Notes: generated by a model not told the origin, from the letters alone. A stretch of DNA of 64,000 nucleotides from G958295935 sp965224235 (GCA_965224235.1 CBDCYP010000001.1:186001-250000); one strand, 5' to 3'. Shown: positions 24,503 through 34,240, counted from the stretch's first letter. Translations and numbers: made by a program.

Positions 24503-25519
24503 TTGAGCAACTCTGAGCCAATTCTTTCAGTACGCGATCTCCGAACCGAGTTCGTCTCGGACGCGGGCATCGTCCATGCTGTAGACGGTGTTTCGTTCGA
24601 CCTGCGCCAGGGCGAGACTCTGGCAATTGTCGGTGAGAGCGGATGCGGCAAGAGCGTGACGGCTCTGTCGATCATGCGACTGATCCCCAATCCACCCGGA
24701 CGTATTACCGGAGGCCAGGTCTTTTTTGAAGGTCAAGACCTCATGCAGTTCCCCCTCAGCGACATGCAGAAGGTCAGAGGCGCCCGCATCAGCATGATCT
24801 TTCAGGAGCCAATGACATCGCTGAACCCGGTTCTGACAATTGGCGATCAGGTCGCAGAGCCGCTCCAACTCCACATGGGAATGAATCGCAACAGCTCCCG
24901 GACCCGGGCCGTCGAACTGCTCGAAATGGTCGGCATTCCCGATCCCCATTCGCGTGTGTCCGACTACCCGCACCAGTTGAGCGGAGGGCAGCGACAGAGG
25001 GTGATGATCGCCATGGCGCTTAGCTGCAGACCTCTCGTGTTGATCGCCGATGAGGCAACTACCGCGCTCGACGTCACGATTCAAGCTCAAATACTCGAAC
25101 TGCTCATGCGCCTCAGCGAAGACACCGGAACGGCGACGATCATCATTACCCACAACCTCGGAATCGTGGCGCGATACGCAGACCGCGTTAACGTGATGTA
25201 CGCAGGAAAGATCAGGGAGCAGGGCAGCGCGGTCGACATCTACCGGGAATCCCGGCATCCTTACACGGTGGGGCTGCTCAATTCGGTGCCGCGCCTCGAT
25301 AGCGTTATTCAGGATCGGCTCGAGTCCATTGAAGGCGAGATCCCTGACCTTCTGCGCCTGCCGTCTGGGTGCGCATTCCAGGACCGGTGCGCTTGGGTTG
25401 TAGACCGGTGCGCCAATGACGACCCTGAGTTGATTTCCGTGGGCGAAAATCACAAATCCGCTTGCTGGGAGTGGGAGAAGGTTTCGCCAAAAGCGCTATC
25501 GGCCGGAGCGACGGATTGA
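24503..25519 (+). CDS. Oligopeptide ABC transporter ATPase, DppD/OppD type
   Basis: 338 residues from a TTG at 24503. Walker A GESGCGKSVT, Q-loop IFQEPMTSLNP, signature LSGGQRQRVMIAMAL, Walker B VLIADEATTALDV and the H-loop ITHNLG. The C-terminal oligopeptide-transporter extension contains C-x(n)-C residues (GCAFQDRCAWVVDRCAND). Stop TGA overlaps the TTG of the next ATPase. No permease adjoins; the pair probably energises one or more of the three permease sets in the window. Confidence 0.94.
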   Translation: MSNSEPILSVRDLRTEFVSDAGIVHAVDGVSFDLRQGETLAIVGESGCGKSVTALSIMRLIPNPPGRITGGQVFFEGQDLMQFPLSDMQKVRGARISMIFQEPMTSLNPVLTIGDQVAEPLQLHMGMNRNSSRTRAVELLEMVGIPDPHSRVSDYPHQLSGGQRQRVMIAMALSCRPLVLIADEATTALDVTIQAQILELLMRLSEDTGTATIIITHNLGIVARYADRVNVMYAGKIREQGSAVDIYRESRHPYTVGLLNSVPRLDSVIQDRLESIEGEIPDLLRLPSGCAFQDRCAWVVDRCANDDPELISVGENHKSACWEWEKVSPKALSAGATD

Positions 25520-26577
25520 TCGCTGAAGATACGTTTTCACGAACCAACGGCGAGCAGGCGGCCGACACGCCGGTCCTGGAAGTCAAAGACCTCAAGGTCG
25601 AGTTCCCGATAACGCGCGGGTTCATCGTGAAGTTCCGTGCCGGCGGGGTGAAGGCCGTCGACGGGATTTCGTTTTCGATCAAGGCAGGGGAAACACTTGG
25701 GCTGGTTGGTGAGAGCGGATCCGGTAAATCGACCACGGCAAACGCAGTCCTGCAACTGCAGAAGCCCACGAACGGCAGCATCATGTTTGACGGCGTGGAC
25801 CTTTCCACCTTGTCACGCCGCGACGTAAACAGGCTGAGACGCCAGATTGGGTTCGTGTTCCAGGACCCGTTCGACTCCCTCAATCCCCGGATGAACGCTG
25901 AGCGGATCATCGGCGAACCCCTTCGCATTCACGATCTTTTCAAGGACCAGGAGGACTATCTCAGGCAGGTCACCGAGTTGATCGAGATCGTGGGGCTAAA
26001 CGCCACCATGACCACAAGATTTCCGCACGAATTCAGCGGAGGGCAGCGACAGCGAATCGCCGTGGCCAGGGGGATAGCAGCCCGCCCAAAGCTGATAATT
26101 CTTGACGAACCGGTTTCGGCGCTCGACGTGTCGATCCAGGCCCAGATAATCAACCTGCTCAAAGATCTGCAGGATGAGTTCAACCTCGCCTACCTGTTCA
26201 TCGCCCATGATCTCTCCGTCGTGCGCCATATTGCCGACAACGTGGCCGTCATGTACCTGGGCAAAATCATGGAGATCGCCAGCAGGGACGTCCTGTTCGA
26301 CAACCCCCGCCACCCGTACACGCAGGCCCTTATTTCAGCGGTGCCGCTTCCCGATCCCATCCTGGAACGGCAGCGCCAAAGAATGACCCTCGAAGGCGAC
26401 ATCCCAAGCCCCGCCAATCCGCCGCCGGGGTGCGTCTTCAACACCCGTTGTCCGTTCGCGATCGACCAGTGCGGCACGATCATTCCGGAGTTGCGGGACG
26501 TTGGGAACGGCCAGCTGGCGGCGTGTATTCGGGCGCCGGGGTACGGACCCGCGCAAGACGGCGTCGACTATTCGTAG
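25516..26577 (+). CDS. Oligopeptide ABC transporter ATPase, DppF/OppF type
   Basis: 353 residues from a TTG at 25516 inside the TTGA overlap with the upstream gene, GGAG upstream. Walker A GESGSGKSTTA, FVFQDPFDSLNPRM, signature FSGGQRQRIAVARGI, Walker B LIILDEPVSALDV, H-loop IAHDLSVVRHI. The C-terminal extension has the OppF cysteine pattern (CVFNTRCPFAIDQCG). A 139-bp gap separates it from the next gene. Confidence 0.94.
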   Translation: MIAEDTFSRTNGEQAADTPVLEVKDLKVEFPITRGFIVKFRAGGVKAVDGISFSIKAGETLGLVGESGSGKSTTANAVLQLQKPTNGSIMFDGVDLSTLSRRDVNRLRRQIGFVFQDPFDSLNPRMNAERIIGEPLRIHDLFKDQEDYLRQVTELIEIVGLNATMTTRFPHEFSGGQRQRIAVARGIAARPKLIILDEPVSALDVSIQAQIINLLKDLQDEFNLAYLFIAHDLSVVRHIADNVAVMYLGKIMEIASRDVLFDNPRHPYTQALISAVPLPDPILERQRQRMTLEGDIPSPANPPPGCVFNTRCPFAIDQCGTIIPELRDVGNGQLAACIRAPGYGPAQDGVDYS

Positions 26578-26716
26578 CCCGCCGGCGGATTGACATCACG
26601 CGCGCTCAATACTAAGTTCGGCCGAAGGTCCGGAAATATCACGGCCCGGCAGGCGCTGTTGCCCGGCGATCGAGCGGTCTGACCGGCCGCCCAAACCCCA
26701 ACGAAAGGAACATAAA

Positions 26717-27802
26717 ATGGCATTCCTGCCGCTCTGGTGCGACACGGGAGGCATCACCTCGCCCGCATCAAGTTCAACCTTTGAATCTGACGTCAGGGAA
26801 TTCGTCCGGAAAGCATCCGACCACGGAGTGACTAGACTGTTCCCTTCCGGCGGCTCACCCGAATTTGTTGAGGCCGCGAAGGAAAAGGGGATTGACGTAC
26901 ACCCTTACGTGGCGCTGAACCGCCACGGAGGTGTTTCCGCAAAGTATGCCTGGTCGATCGACTACCTCATACCGGAAGTCGGAACCGCCGAGGCCAGGGT
27001 CATCCTCGACAGACACAGGCCTGTATACAGCCACCGCGAGACATCGTTCAACACGTCGGCATTTGCCAGAAACCACCGTGATTCATGGTCACTAACGCGG
27101 GGGGGCAAAGAACCGTCGGCCCTGGGCGAATTCCTTAGCCTCAGCTTCGCAGACGAACTCGCGCGTAAGTTCGAAACGGACAAGTACCTGGGATTGATCA
27201 ATGGTTCGGGAGGCGCCGGGACACAGATCGAGTTTGTGTTGGGAAACACGGATGAAGGCAGTGTGACCACGGGCGGCTATGAGTCGATAATGGCTCACGC
27301 GTTCGAATCCAAATACGGCCGTAATCCTGAGGAATTGCCGAACGATGACCCGGACTGGATGCAGTTCCGAGCCGATTACGTGACCTTGTTTCTTGCCGAG
27401 ACGGGCGCTGCCGTCAAGGCCCTGGACCCGAACCTGGTCTACTCGACGACGATGATCGCGGCAGACGGGGATGACTACGTCAAGGTTATGCAAGATCCGA
27501 AGGCGTGGGTTGCCCAGGATCTGATGGATGAGTACTACATCTGGTTCAGAACCAGATCGGACCTCGACGAGGTGCGTCGGCAGACGAGCTGGATGGCCGA
27601 CACGGTAGGGGGGAGAAAACCCTTCACCGTGCAACTGTCTTGCTACCACCCGGGGAGTTTTCAGGACCCGCACTTGCTGCTGGAGGGCGCACGGGTTGCG
27701 ATGGACAACGGGGCGGACCACGTAGGCGTTTACCGGAGCCACGCCGTGGAACAGCTGGGGTTGTGGCACATCCTGGAGGAGATCGGCCGGCTGAGTTCCT
27801 GA
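26717..27802 (+). CDS. Putative TIM-barrel glycoside-hydrolase-like protein
   Basis: 361 residues, AAGGA 7 nt before the ATG. The N-terminal SDHGVTRLFPSGGSPEFVEAAKEKGIDVHPYVALNR resembles the first strands of bacterial glycosidase-like TIM barrels. Later segments GLINGSGGAGTQIEF, PNLVYSTTMIAADGDDYVKV and the C-terminal GARVAMDNGADHVGVYRSHAVEQL support a barrel. No signal peptide. Lies between an ABC ATPase pair and a binding-protein operon, suggesting use of an imported compound (inference). Family not named with confidence. Confidence 0.7.
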   Translation: MAFLPLWCDTGGITSPASSSTFESDVREFVRKASDHGVTRLFPSGGSPEFVEAAKEKGIDVHPYVALNRHGGVSAKYAWSIDYLIPEVGTAEARVILDRHRPVYSHRETSFNTSAFARNHRDSWSLTRGGKEPSALGEFLSLSFADELARKFETDKYLGLINGSGGAGTQIEFVLGNTDEGSVTTGGYESIMAHAFESKYGRNPEELPNDDPDWMQFRADYVTLFLAETGAAVKALDPNLVYSTTMIAADGDDYVKVMQDPKAWVAQDLMDEYYIWFRTRSDLDEVRRQTSWMADTVGGRKPFTVQLSCYHPGSFQDPHLLLEGARVAMDNGADHVGVYRSHAVEQLGLWHILEEIGRLSS

Positions 27803-28038
27803 CTTGCTCACGACGGCGCAGAACGATCTTCGTAGACTTGACACGGCCCCCAAATTCGCGAAAATTCTCCCTTGGGCGTTAAGACGACCGCGCAGTAACA
27901 CGCGACGAAATAACGTCGTGACGTGACTGTAGCCGACGGTGTTCGCTCACACCAAAAAAGAGGCGCCGCGTCAGAATCAAGACGGGTAAACTCGCTAAAA
28001 CACCAACTACTGCCGCAAGCGGAGGGCAATCAACCGAA

Positions 28039-29757
28039 ATGAAATCATTTTTGGAAAAACACGTCAGGGCGTTACTGATGCTTCTGGTAGGAAGCGGCTT
28101 GGCAATTGCCGTCGCTTGCGGCGGGACGGAAGTCGTTGTCGTCGAAACCGTCATTGTAGAGAAGCAATTACCTGGTCAAACGATCACCGAAAAGGTCATT
28201 GAAACCGTCATCGTCGAAAAGACGATTGCCGGCGAAACCGTCAAGGTAGTCGAAACGGTTGTCGTAACCCGGGAGAAGGTGGTCGAAAAACCCGTCCTCC
28301 AGACCGTTACCGTGGAAAAAGTCGTCCAGGCGACGGCAGCGCCGAGGCCTCGGCAGGAAATTCAGGTGGCGCTGGGCGCCATCCCCGTCAACCTGATCGG
28401 CGGCCTCTTCCCGTCTCAGCAGAGCCGGATCGTGTCCAAGCTCATGTATGACAGCATCGCTGAGCGCCCAGGTGGATCAGCCGCCTTCGTTCCGGCTCTC
28501 GGCTCATGGGAAATAAATGATCTTCTGCTAACCGTTAATCTGAGGGATGACGTTTCGTTCCACAACGGCGAGTCTTTGAACGCAGAGGGCATAAAGTACA
28601 ACATCGAGACGCTGACCGAAGGCAACGCCGAACTCGCATTTAGTTACAGTACATTCAGGGACTACTCTGACATCACGGTTGTGGACGCCAACACCCTGGA
28701 GTTCACCTTGGCGGCCCCGACGGCCAGTTGGTTGTTGCCGTTCAGAGACATGATGCCTCTTGCCCCCGATCTCTTGCGAGACGTGGGCATCGACGCATTC
28801 AACAACAATCCGGCAGGCGCTGGTCCGTTCCAATTTGTCGAGTGGCGTCGTGAAGACTTCCTGACCCTCAGCCGATTCGAAGACTACTGGCGCGCCAAGC
28901 CCCAGATCGACGAAATCAAGTTTCTCCACATACCGGAAGGCGCAGTGAGAGTCGCCGCGCTTGAATCCGGCCAGGTACAGATTGCGGCGGGTCTGGCGCC
29001 TAACCAGGTGCCGCGACTGCTGAGCAAGGGCTACGACGTATTCACGGGCGAAAGCTTCCAGACCCAGACGGTCTGGATTGACCCTGGCCAAAGGTCAGTT
29101 CCGACCCGGGACGTCAACGTCCGGAGAGCGATACTTCACGCGATTGACCTCGAGCGAATTCACGCGTCCATAGTTGGCGGTTTCGGGACAGTGATGGACG
29201 GTCAGATGGGAGCACAGGCATCAGCGGTTGCCTACAACCCAAACATCCACCGCTACGAATACGACCCCGAAAAGGCCAAACAGTTGCTTGCCGACGCGGG
29301 GTACGCGGATGGGTTCACAATCGGCGTATCGGCGACGACAGGGCGTTACTTCCGAGACCTTCAGTTCATGACTGCCATGGCATCCCAGCTCGCTGAGGTT
29401 GGCATCAAAGTCGAAATGGAAACACCCGAGTCAGCGGAGTGGATCAGACAACTCATTAACAACGAGTTGCCGGCGCTGTACAACATCGGGATGAACTGGC
29501 ACCCCGGTGACCACGTTTGCAACAACCGATTCATCTCAGAAGGTGGAGATCAGGTCACTGCCGATCTGTGCGCCCACCTTCGAACTGTGACGGACGACGC
29601 AACACGCAACCAGCTATTGATGGAGGCTGCGCAGCACATCCACGACCAGGCTCAAGCGCTGTACGCCTACACCATTCCGGCGGTGTACGGTTTGGCGCCC
29701 AGCCTGCCGCCCATCACTTTCGGGATGGGATTCGAGATGTTCATCGCTACTGAGTAG
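28039..29757 (+). CDS. ABC substrate-binding lipoprotein with V-E-T-V-I-V-E-K repeat linker
   Basis: 572 residues. Signal LLMLLVGSGLAIAVAC gives a lipobox Cys near residue 27. Residues ~30-95 are an imperfect tandem repeat of VETVIVEK / VVETVVVT type, encoded by GAAACCGTCATCGTCGAAAA-like units, forming an extended charged linker. The family-5 body follows: VNLRDDVSFHNGESLNAEGIKYNIETL, GAGPFQFVEWRREDFL, RVAALESGQVQIAAG, VRRAILHAIDLERI. A hairpin and two permease genes follow. Confidence 0.9.
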   Translation: MKSFLEKHVRALLMLLVGSGLAIAVACGGTEVVVVETVIVEKQLPGQTITEKVIETVIVEKTIAGETVKVVETVVVTREKVVEKPVLQTVTVEKVVQATAAPRPRQEIQVALGAIPVNLIGGLFPSQQSRIVSKLMYDSIAERPGGSAAFVPALGSWEINDLLLTVNLRDDVSFHNGESLNAEGIKYNIETLTEGNAELAFSYSTFRDYSDITVVDANTLEFTLAAPTASWLLPFRDMMPLAPDLLRDVGIDAFNNNPAGAGPFQFVEWRREDFLTLSRFEDYWRAKPQIDEIKFLHIPEGAVRVAALESGQVQIAAGLAPNQVPRLLSKGYDVFTGESFQTQTVWIDPGQRSVPTRDVNVRRAILHAIDLERIHASIVGGFGTVMDGQMGAQASAVAYNPNIHRYEYDPEKAKQLLADAGYADGFTIGVSATTGRYFRDLQFMTAMASQLAEVGIKVEMETPESAEWIRQLINNELPALYNIGMNWHPGDHVCNNRFISEGGDQVTADLCAHLRTVTDDATRNQLLMEAAQHIHDQAQALYAYTIPAVYGLAPSLPPITFGMGFEMFIATE

Positions 29758-29780
29758 CGGCGAACGGCAGGCGCCTGACT

Positions 29781-29820
29781 AAACGCGGGGCGGGTCGCAT
29801 GGCGGTCCGCCCCGTTTGTT
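29781..29820 (+). terminator. Hairpin between binding-protein and permease genes (second set)
   Basis: AAACGCGGGGCGG (29781-29793) pairs with CCGCCCCGTTT (29807-29817), with one bulge, followed by GTT. Same placement as the hairpins at 10104 and 61897. Confidence 0.6.
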
Positions 29821-29839
29821 AATCACCGGGTCCAACGCC

Positions 29840-30775
29840 ATGGCTGGGTTTCTGGCTAGAAGAGTCATACAAGGGGCCTTCGCCCTTATCGGGGTGCTTA
29901 CTCTCGTATTCCTTTTGATCAGGGTCAATAGCGACCCCGCGGCGTTTTTCGTTCAACTCGAGCCGGACAAAACCGCCGAGGAGTTGCGGGCTGAATACTT
30001 GGCGATCGTGAAGAAACTGGGCCTGGACCAACCGATCTACGTCCAGTACTTCAAGTTCATGATTGAAGCCATTCAGGGAGATTTCGGAACCTCGTTCAGA
30101 TTTGGCCAACCTGCCAGTGAGGTAGTTCTGGAGCGCGTGCCGAGGAGCCTGCAACTTGCCGGCGCGGCAGTGGTTATCGCAATAGTCGTGGGCCTGCCTC
30201 TTGGCATTTTTGCCGCCCTAAAAAGAGGCACAGCCTTCGACACGATTTCAACCACGACCGCGATTCTCGGGTTGACCATTCCGAATTTCTGGCTCGGAAT
30301 GATGCTCATCATCCTGCTTTCGGTCCAGTTCAAGTTGTTGCCGCCCACCGGAAGTGAGGGCATCAAGGCGTTGATCATGCCAGCCGTGACGCAGTCCGTA
30401 AATCTGATGGCCGTGATAGCGCGCATGGGCAGATCGGGAATGCTCGAAGTTCTGGGGCAGGACTACGTCAGGACTGCGCGAGCGAAGGGAGTCCCTGAGC
30501 GGACCGTCATCTCGAAGCACGCGTTGCGTAACGCGGCTATCTCCCTCATCACCGTAACCGTATCTTCGCTGCCGGCAATGATCGGCACGGTGGTTGTGGT
30601 CGAGGTAGTGTTCAGGTGGCCGGGGATCGGAAGCATGCTCTACCAGTCGGTGGGTTCCCGTGACTATCCTGTCGTGCTTTTCTGCACCTTCATGCTTTCT
30701 GCGATAACTATCGCGGCGTTCATCTTCATGGACATCCTGTATGCGCTCGCCGATCCTCGGATCAGACATTCATGA
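29840..30775 (+). CDS. ABC transporter permease, DppB type
   Basis: 311 residues from the ATG at 29840 (an in-frame earlier start at 29816 lies in the hairpin). MAGFLARRVIQGAFALIGVLTLVFLLI starts the first membrane segment. The long periplasmic loop has ELEPDKTAEELRAEYLAIVKKLGLDQPIYVQY. The EAA-like loop is DYVRTARAKGVPERTVISKHALRNA. The C-terminus ALADPRIRHS is typical. Confidence 0.92.
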   Translation: MAGFLARRVIQGAFALIGVLTLVFLLIRVNSDPAAFFVQLEPDKTAEELRAEYLAIVKKLGLDQPIYVQYFKFMIEAIQGDFGTSFRFGQPASEVVLERVPRSLQLAGAAVVIAIVVGLPLGIFAALKRGTAFDTISTTTAILGLTIPNFWLGMMLIILLSVQFKLLPPTGSEGIKALIMPAVTQSVNLMAVIARMGRSGMLEVLGQDYVRTARAKGVPERTVISKHALRNAAISLITVTVSSLPAMIGTVVVVEVVFRWPGIGSMLYQSVGSRDYPVVLFCTFMLSAITIAAFIFMDILYALADPRIRHS

Positions 30776-30897
30776 TTAAAAACACCACTCGCAAGCGCCC
30801 CGACGGGGTATTCGACGTCAGCGTCAGCGCGGCAGTTTGTCGCAGGCTGTTCGTACTGGCCCACGCCTTGGCGTGACATCTATGAGGAGTCTCTGTT

Positions 30898-31815
30898 CTG
30901 GAGAACATTGAGAGGACAGTCAACCGGGGCGAGGTCCGCAGCGCGTGGGATGTGGCCAGGCCCACGTGGCTGAGGTCTGCCTGGATAAATCGGCAGGGTA
31001 TTTTGGGCGCGGCGCTTGTGCTTCTATTCGCCGTGATGGCCACATTTGCCCCGTGGATTGCTACGGATCCACCCGGCAAAATCGACTTGTATCACGTTCT
31101 GTCCCCGCCGGCATGGTCGAATCCGGAGGAAGGCTCAGGTTTTCTCGGCACCGACAATTTCGGGCGTGACATCTGGAGCCGTATTGTCCACGGTTCGAGG
31201 GTATCTCTGACGGTTGGCGCCGCGGCGGTGGCAATCGGTTTGGCCGTCGGTGTACCGATGGGTCTGCTGGCTGGCTCGCAGGGGAGGTTAGTGGACGACG
31301 TGATCACCCGAATCGCTGATGTTCAGCAGTCGATACCTTTTCTCGTACTTCTCATAGCGATCTTCACGTTTCTCGGAGGCGGAATCGTGAATGTGATCGT
31401 GTTCCTCGGGATCAGCAGTTGGTATGGCGGCATGCGACTGGTGCGGGGCGAGACGCTTTCGGCAAAGACCCGAGGGTATGTGCGGGCCGCCGAGGCGTTG
31501 GGGGCGAGCAGGACGCGGATCATGTTCCAACACATCCTCCCGAACGTGACCGCTCCGATAATCGTCTCGGCAACTCTGGGATTCGGCGGAATGATTCTGG
31601 CCGAGGCGGCGTTTAGTTTCCTGGGCCTGGGGGTCGACCCCCAAACAGCCACGTGGGGCCGAATGCTTGCGGACGCACGGGAAGACATTCTCATAGTGTT
31701 CGGACCGTCGCTCTATCCCGGCCTGGCGATCGTCTTCGTGGTGCTCGGCGCAAACTTGTTCGGCGACTGGCTGCGCGACAGGCTGGACCCTCGACTCAGG
31801 GGCCGCCGGAACTAG
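30898..31815 (+). CDS. ABC transporter permease, DppC type
   Basis: 305 residues if started at the CTG at 30898, which has AGGAG 8 nt upstream; a GTG at 30952 without a ribosome site is the conventional alternative (287 residues). Membrane segments begin at ILGAALVLLFAVMATFAPWIA. Conserved FLGTDNFGRDIWSRIVHGSR; EAA loop GYVRAAEALGASRTRIMFQHILPN; ends WLRDRLDPRLRGRRN. Last gene of the second transporter set. Confidence 0.88.
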   Translation: MENIERTVNRGEVRSAWDVARPTWLRSAWINRQGILGAALVLLFAVMATFAPWIATDPPGKIDLYHVLSPPAWSNPEEGSGFLGTDNFGRDIWSRIVHGSRVSLTVGAAAVAIGLAVGVPMGLLAGSQGRLVDDVITRIADVQQSIPFLVLLIAIFTFLGGGIVNVIVFLGISSWYGGMRLVRGETLSAKTRGYVRAAEALGASRTRIMFQHILPNVTAPIIVSATLGFGGMILAEAAFSFLGLGVDPQTATWGRMLADAREDILIVFGPSLYPGLAIVFVVLGANLFGDWLRDRLDPRLRGRRN

Positions 31816-31893
31816 ACGCGCAGGGTGGTGCGTGTCTCGTCCAGCGCGCCGCGCGCCGGCGACCCCGAATCGATAGGGGAATGCCGGCTCTAT

Positions 31894-33090
31894 TTACGCC
31901 GGGATTTCTACTCTGAGGCCGTTTACCAGGCGATCAATCTCTTCCGACGTGTTGAACCCCGCGACGGAGATGCGCATTCCTACGCGGTCGTGGTGGGGAG
32001 GGTCCGCCGTAAGCCACTGGAATTTGACTTGCACACCGTGGTTTTCGAAAAGCCGTCCGACCAGACCTTGCAGGTCTTTGTCGACGAAACTATCGAAGGC
32101 CAGTGTGGTGATCCCTGCGGACGCTCCGGGTTCCAACGGCGTCAGGACGTTAACCCCGGGCATCTCGGCGGCGGCTTCCCGGAGGGTCTGTGACAGTTCG
32201 GAAACATGAGACTCGATGGTTTCAAAGCCGATCTCGTTCATCAACCTGACGGCGTGACCCAGCCCGATGATCACGGCGTGGTTTATGGTCCCAATCTCCA
32301 ATCGGGCAGCTGCGTCGATGACTGGTTTGGGGGCGTCAGGAAACGTCCACGGATGAAAATCCGGAATGAAGTTCGGCTGAAACCCTTCGATATGATCGGA
32401 CGTCACGTACACGAAACCGGTCCCGGATGGACCGAGCAGCCACTTGTGACCCGAACCGACGTAGAAGTCGCAACCGAGTTGTTTCACGTCTACCGGGTAC
32501 TGACCGACTGCCTGTGCGCCGTCGATCACTATCGGCGCTTCTTGCTCGTGTGACAGGTCCGCCGCCCTTCGTATCGGCAGTTTCCTACCGTCGGGAGAGG
32601 CGATCTCGCTCAAACACACGAGTTTCGTTCGTTCGTTCAACGATGATTTGAGGCCCTCCAGCATAACGGCGTCGCCCTGGTCAGCCTCAATGACACGAGT
32701 AACGACTCCTCGTTGTTCCCTCAGGGCGACACATATTCCGAACGTACTGACGTGCTCCAGGGACGAGATAATGAACTCGTCGCCCTTCCGCCATTCGAAC
32801 CCTCGCATGACCTGCTGCATTGCCCATGACGTATTTCGGATGATGCCCAGTTCGGACGACTCGACCCCGATCAGCGCGGCCAGTCCTTCCCGCGCCTGCC
32901 GTTCCTCTTCTGCCAATCGCTTGCTGGTTTCGGGTATGGCGTATCCCGATCGAGACTCTGCGGCCATTGAGTCGGCGACAGTCTGGAGTACAGGGTCTGG
33001 AGTCGGACCGTGGGTACCGGTTTGGAAATACGCAACTTCACGAGTGATCGGCAGGGACTCGCGGAGTTTTTCGAGGGTCATTTTCGACAT
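31894..33090 (-). CDS. Aminotransferase class V (cysteine desulfurase-like) PLP enzyme
   Basis: 398 residues. PLP fold-type I markers: ELGIIRNTSWAMQQVM, PIVIDGAQAVGQYPVDVKQLGCDFYVGSGHKWLLGPSGTGFVYV with the PLP-binding Lys in G-H-K-W, and a C-terminal VGMRISVAGFNTSEEIDRLVNGL. Isopenicillin-N-epimerase/CsdA-like proteins share this layout. No neighbouring Fe-S genes. Substrate unknown. Confidence 0.9.
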   Translation of the reverse strand: MSKMTLEKLRESLPITREVAYFQTGTHGPTPDPVLQTVADSMAAESRSGYAIPETSKRLAEEERQAREGLAALIGVESSELGIIRNTSWAMQQVMRGFEWRKGDEFIISSLEHVSTFGICVALREQRGVVTRVIEADQGDAVMLEGLKSSLNERTKLVCLSEIASPDGRKLPIRRAADLSHEQEAPIVIDGAQAVGQYPVDVKQLGCDFYVGSGHKWLLGPSGTGFVYVTSDHIEGFQPNFIPDFHPWTFPDAPKPVIDAAARLEIGTINHAVIIGLGHAVRLMNEIGFETIESHVSELSQTLREAAAEMPGVNVLTPLEPGASAGITTLAFDSFVDKDLQGLVGRLFENHGVQVKFQWLTADPPHHDRVGMRISVAGFNTSEEIDRLVNGLRVEIPA

Positions 33091-33795
33091 GCGAATTGAG
33101 TCTCCTAATGGTTTGAAGTGTGATGAGCGGCGTGAACAGTTTGCAACGCCGCGCCTAGCAGCGAAATGGCCTATTTGACTCGGTTGAGTTGGCGGGCCCG
33201 CCGTAGGCTAGCCGCGGCGGCGCGGCTAGTCAAACAATCGGATTTGCCGTGACCTTCGGAGGGCAAAGCTGCCAATTCGCGGAGCCTAAGACGGGATTCA
33301 AGGGCCTGTTTCAGAAGGTTCCTGCTTAGTTTCGTATTGACCGTCAGGGCATCAGATTCCCGTTCTCAGGCACCTTTGCATGTTTAGCTCCCCGACCAGT
33401 GATTCCTCACTCCTTGTCACCCTGAACGCCCCCATGTCACCCTGTCACCCTGTCCCCCTGAGCGAAGCCGAAGTCCATGACTAGGCCGTCGCCCACGCCT
33501 TATCCCCATGTCACCCTGAGCGAAGCCGAAGGGTCTGGGTAAGAGGGGCCGGGCATGCCATCTGGATGGCTTGGGTCCTTCGCAACATACAAATGATATG
33601 TGTCGAGGTTACGCAAAGGTCTCTTCTCACGGGAATGACGAGATTGGAATACGGCGCCACCCCTCTTAATGCCGTCGAAAACCGGAATCCAAACATTCGT
33701 TACCCCAGAGGTCCGAGGATTCTGAAACAGGCTCCTTCAAACTCGCCTCTACGATGTGAATTGGTCATCATCCCGATTTGGAACCAGGCGCCGTC
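33091..33795. other. Repeat-rich intergenic region
   Basis: No gene recognised. It contains a palindrome GGCGGGCCCGCC (33191-33202), a perfect 9-bp hairpin CTAGCCGCG/CGCGGCTAG (33208-33229), and an inverted-repeat-bounded segment listed separately. Confidence 0.55.
33298..33740. repeat. Inverted-repeat-bounded segment with GAGCGAAGCCGAAG units (MITE-like)
   Basis: TTCAAGGGCCTGTTTCAGAA at 33298-33317 and the reverse complement of 33721-33740 (TTGAAGGAGCCTGTTTCAGA) form ~20-bp inverted ends about 440 bp apart. Inside are two copies of CCTGAGCGAAGCCGAAG and three of TGTCACCCTG. No coding potential seen. A related GAGCGAAGCCGAAG unit occurs at 50321. Confidence 0.5.
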
Positions 33796-34125
33796 TTAAG
33801 ACGAGCCTGCCAGGGGGTCTACGGAAAATAGCACGTGGAACGCCTTGCAGTAGATCACCGCGGACCGAAAATCTGAGACCGCCACATCCACGGGAATCTC
33901 GTAGTTCTGATTCCCGATGTTGCCCTTGAGCCGGTCCAACTCCACGTAGTCGTACTGCTGGAATTAACCCCTGTCACGGATATCCGGCGCTTCGCTCAAC
34001 AAGACGCGGAGATCAGGGCCGTTGGTCACGCGAAAGTCCTCGAGTCTCAAAACGTGTGAGCCGTCCTCGAGCATGATGAAAAGCCGAGTATCTTCATGGC
34101 GCTCCTGGCCGTTCAGGTTTCTTTT
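33796..34125 (-). pseudogene. DM13 domain protein fragment
   Basis: Minus-strand reading gives LEDGSHVLRLEDFRVTNGPD, then LRVLLSEAPDIRDRG, an in-frame TAA (33966-33964), then QYDYVELDRLKGNIGNQNYEIP and SDFRSAVIYCKAFHVLFSVDPL. This is the DM13 (electron-transfer-like) domain pattern including the Cys. The N-terminus is missing before about 34125 and one stop interrupts it, so it is a remnant. TAA excludes selenocysteine readthrough. Confidence 0.8.
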
Positions 34126-34240
34126 GCTCAACGATACTTGTGTTTGACATGGTTTGCCGAACCTGAGCCATCGAGCGGAATGTCACGTCGCATCCCGGAC
34201 CTATGGCCCGCAGTAGCGGCGAAAAGGAGTGGGAGGGGGC

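Noticed and set aside
28138..28335. Repeat array in the binding-protein gene as CRISPR-like
   Set aside because: Units are in frame, encode a continuous linker and lack spacers.
33964..33966. In-frame stop in the DM13 frame as recoding
   Set aside because: It is TAA, and the 5' end of the gene is also missing; decay is simpler.
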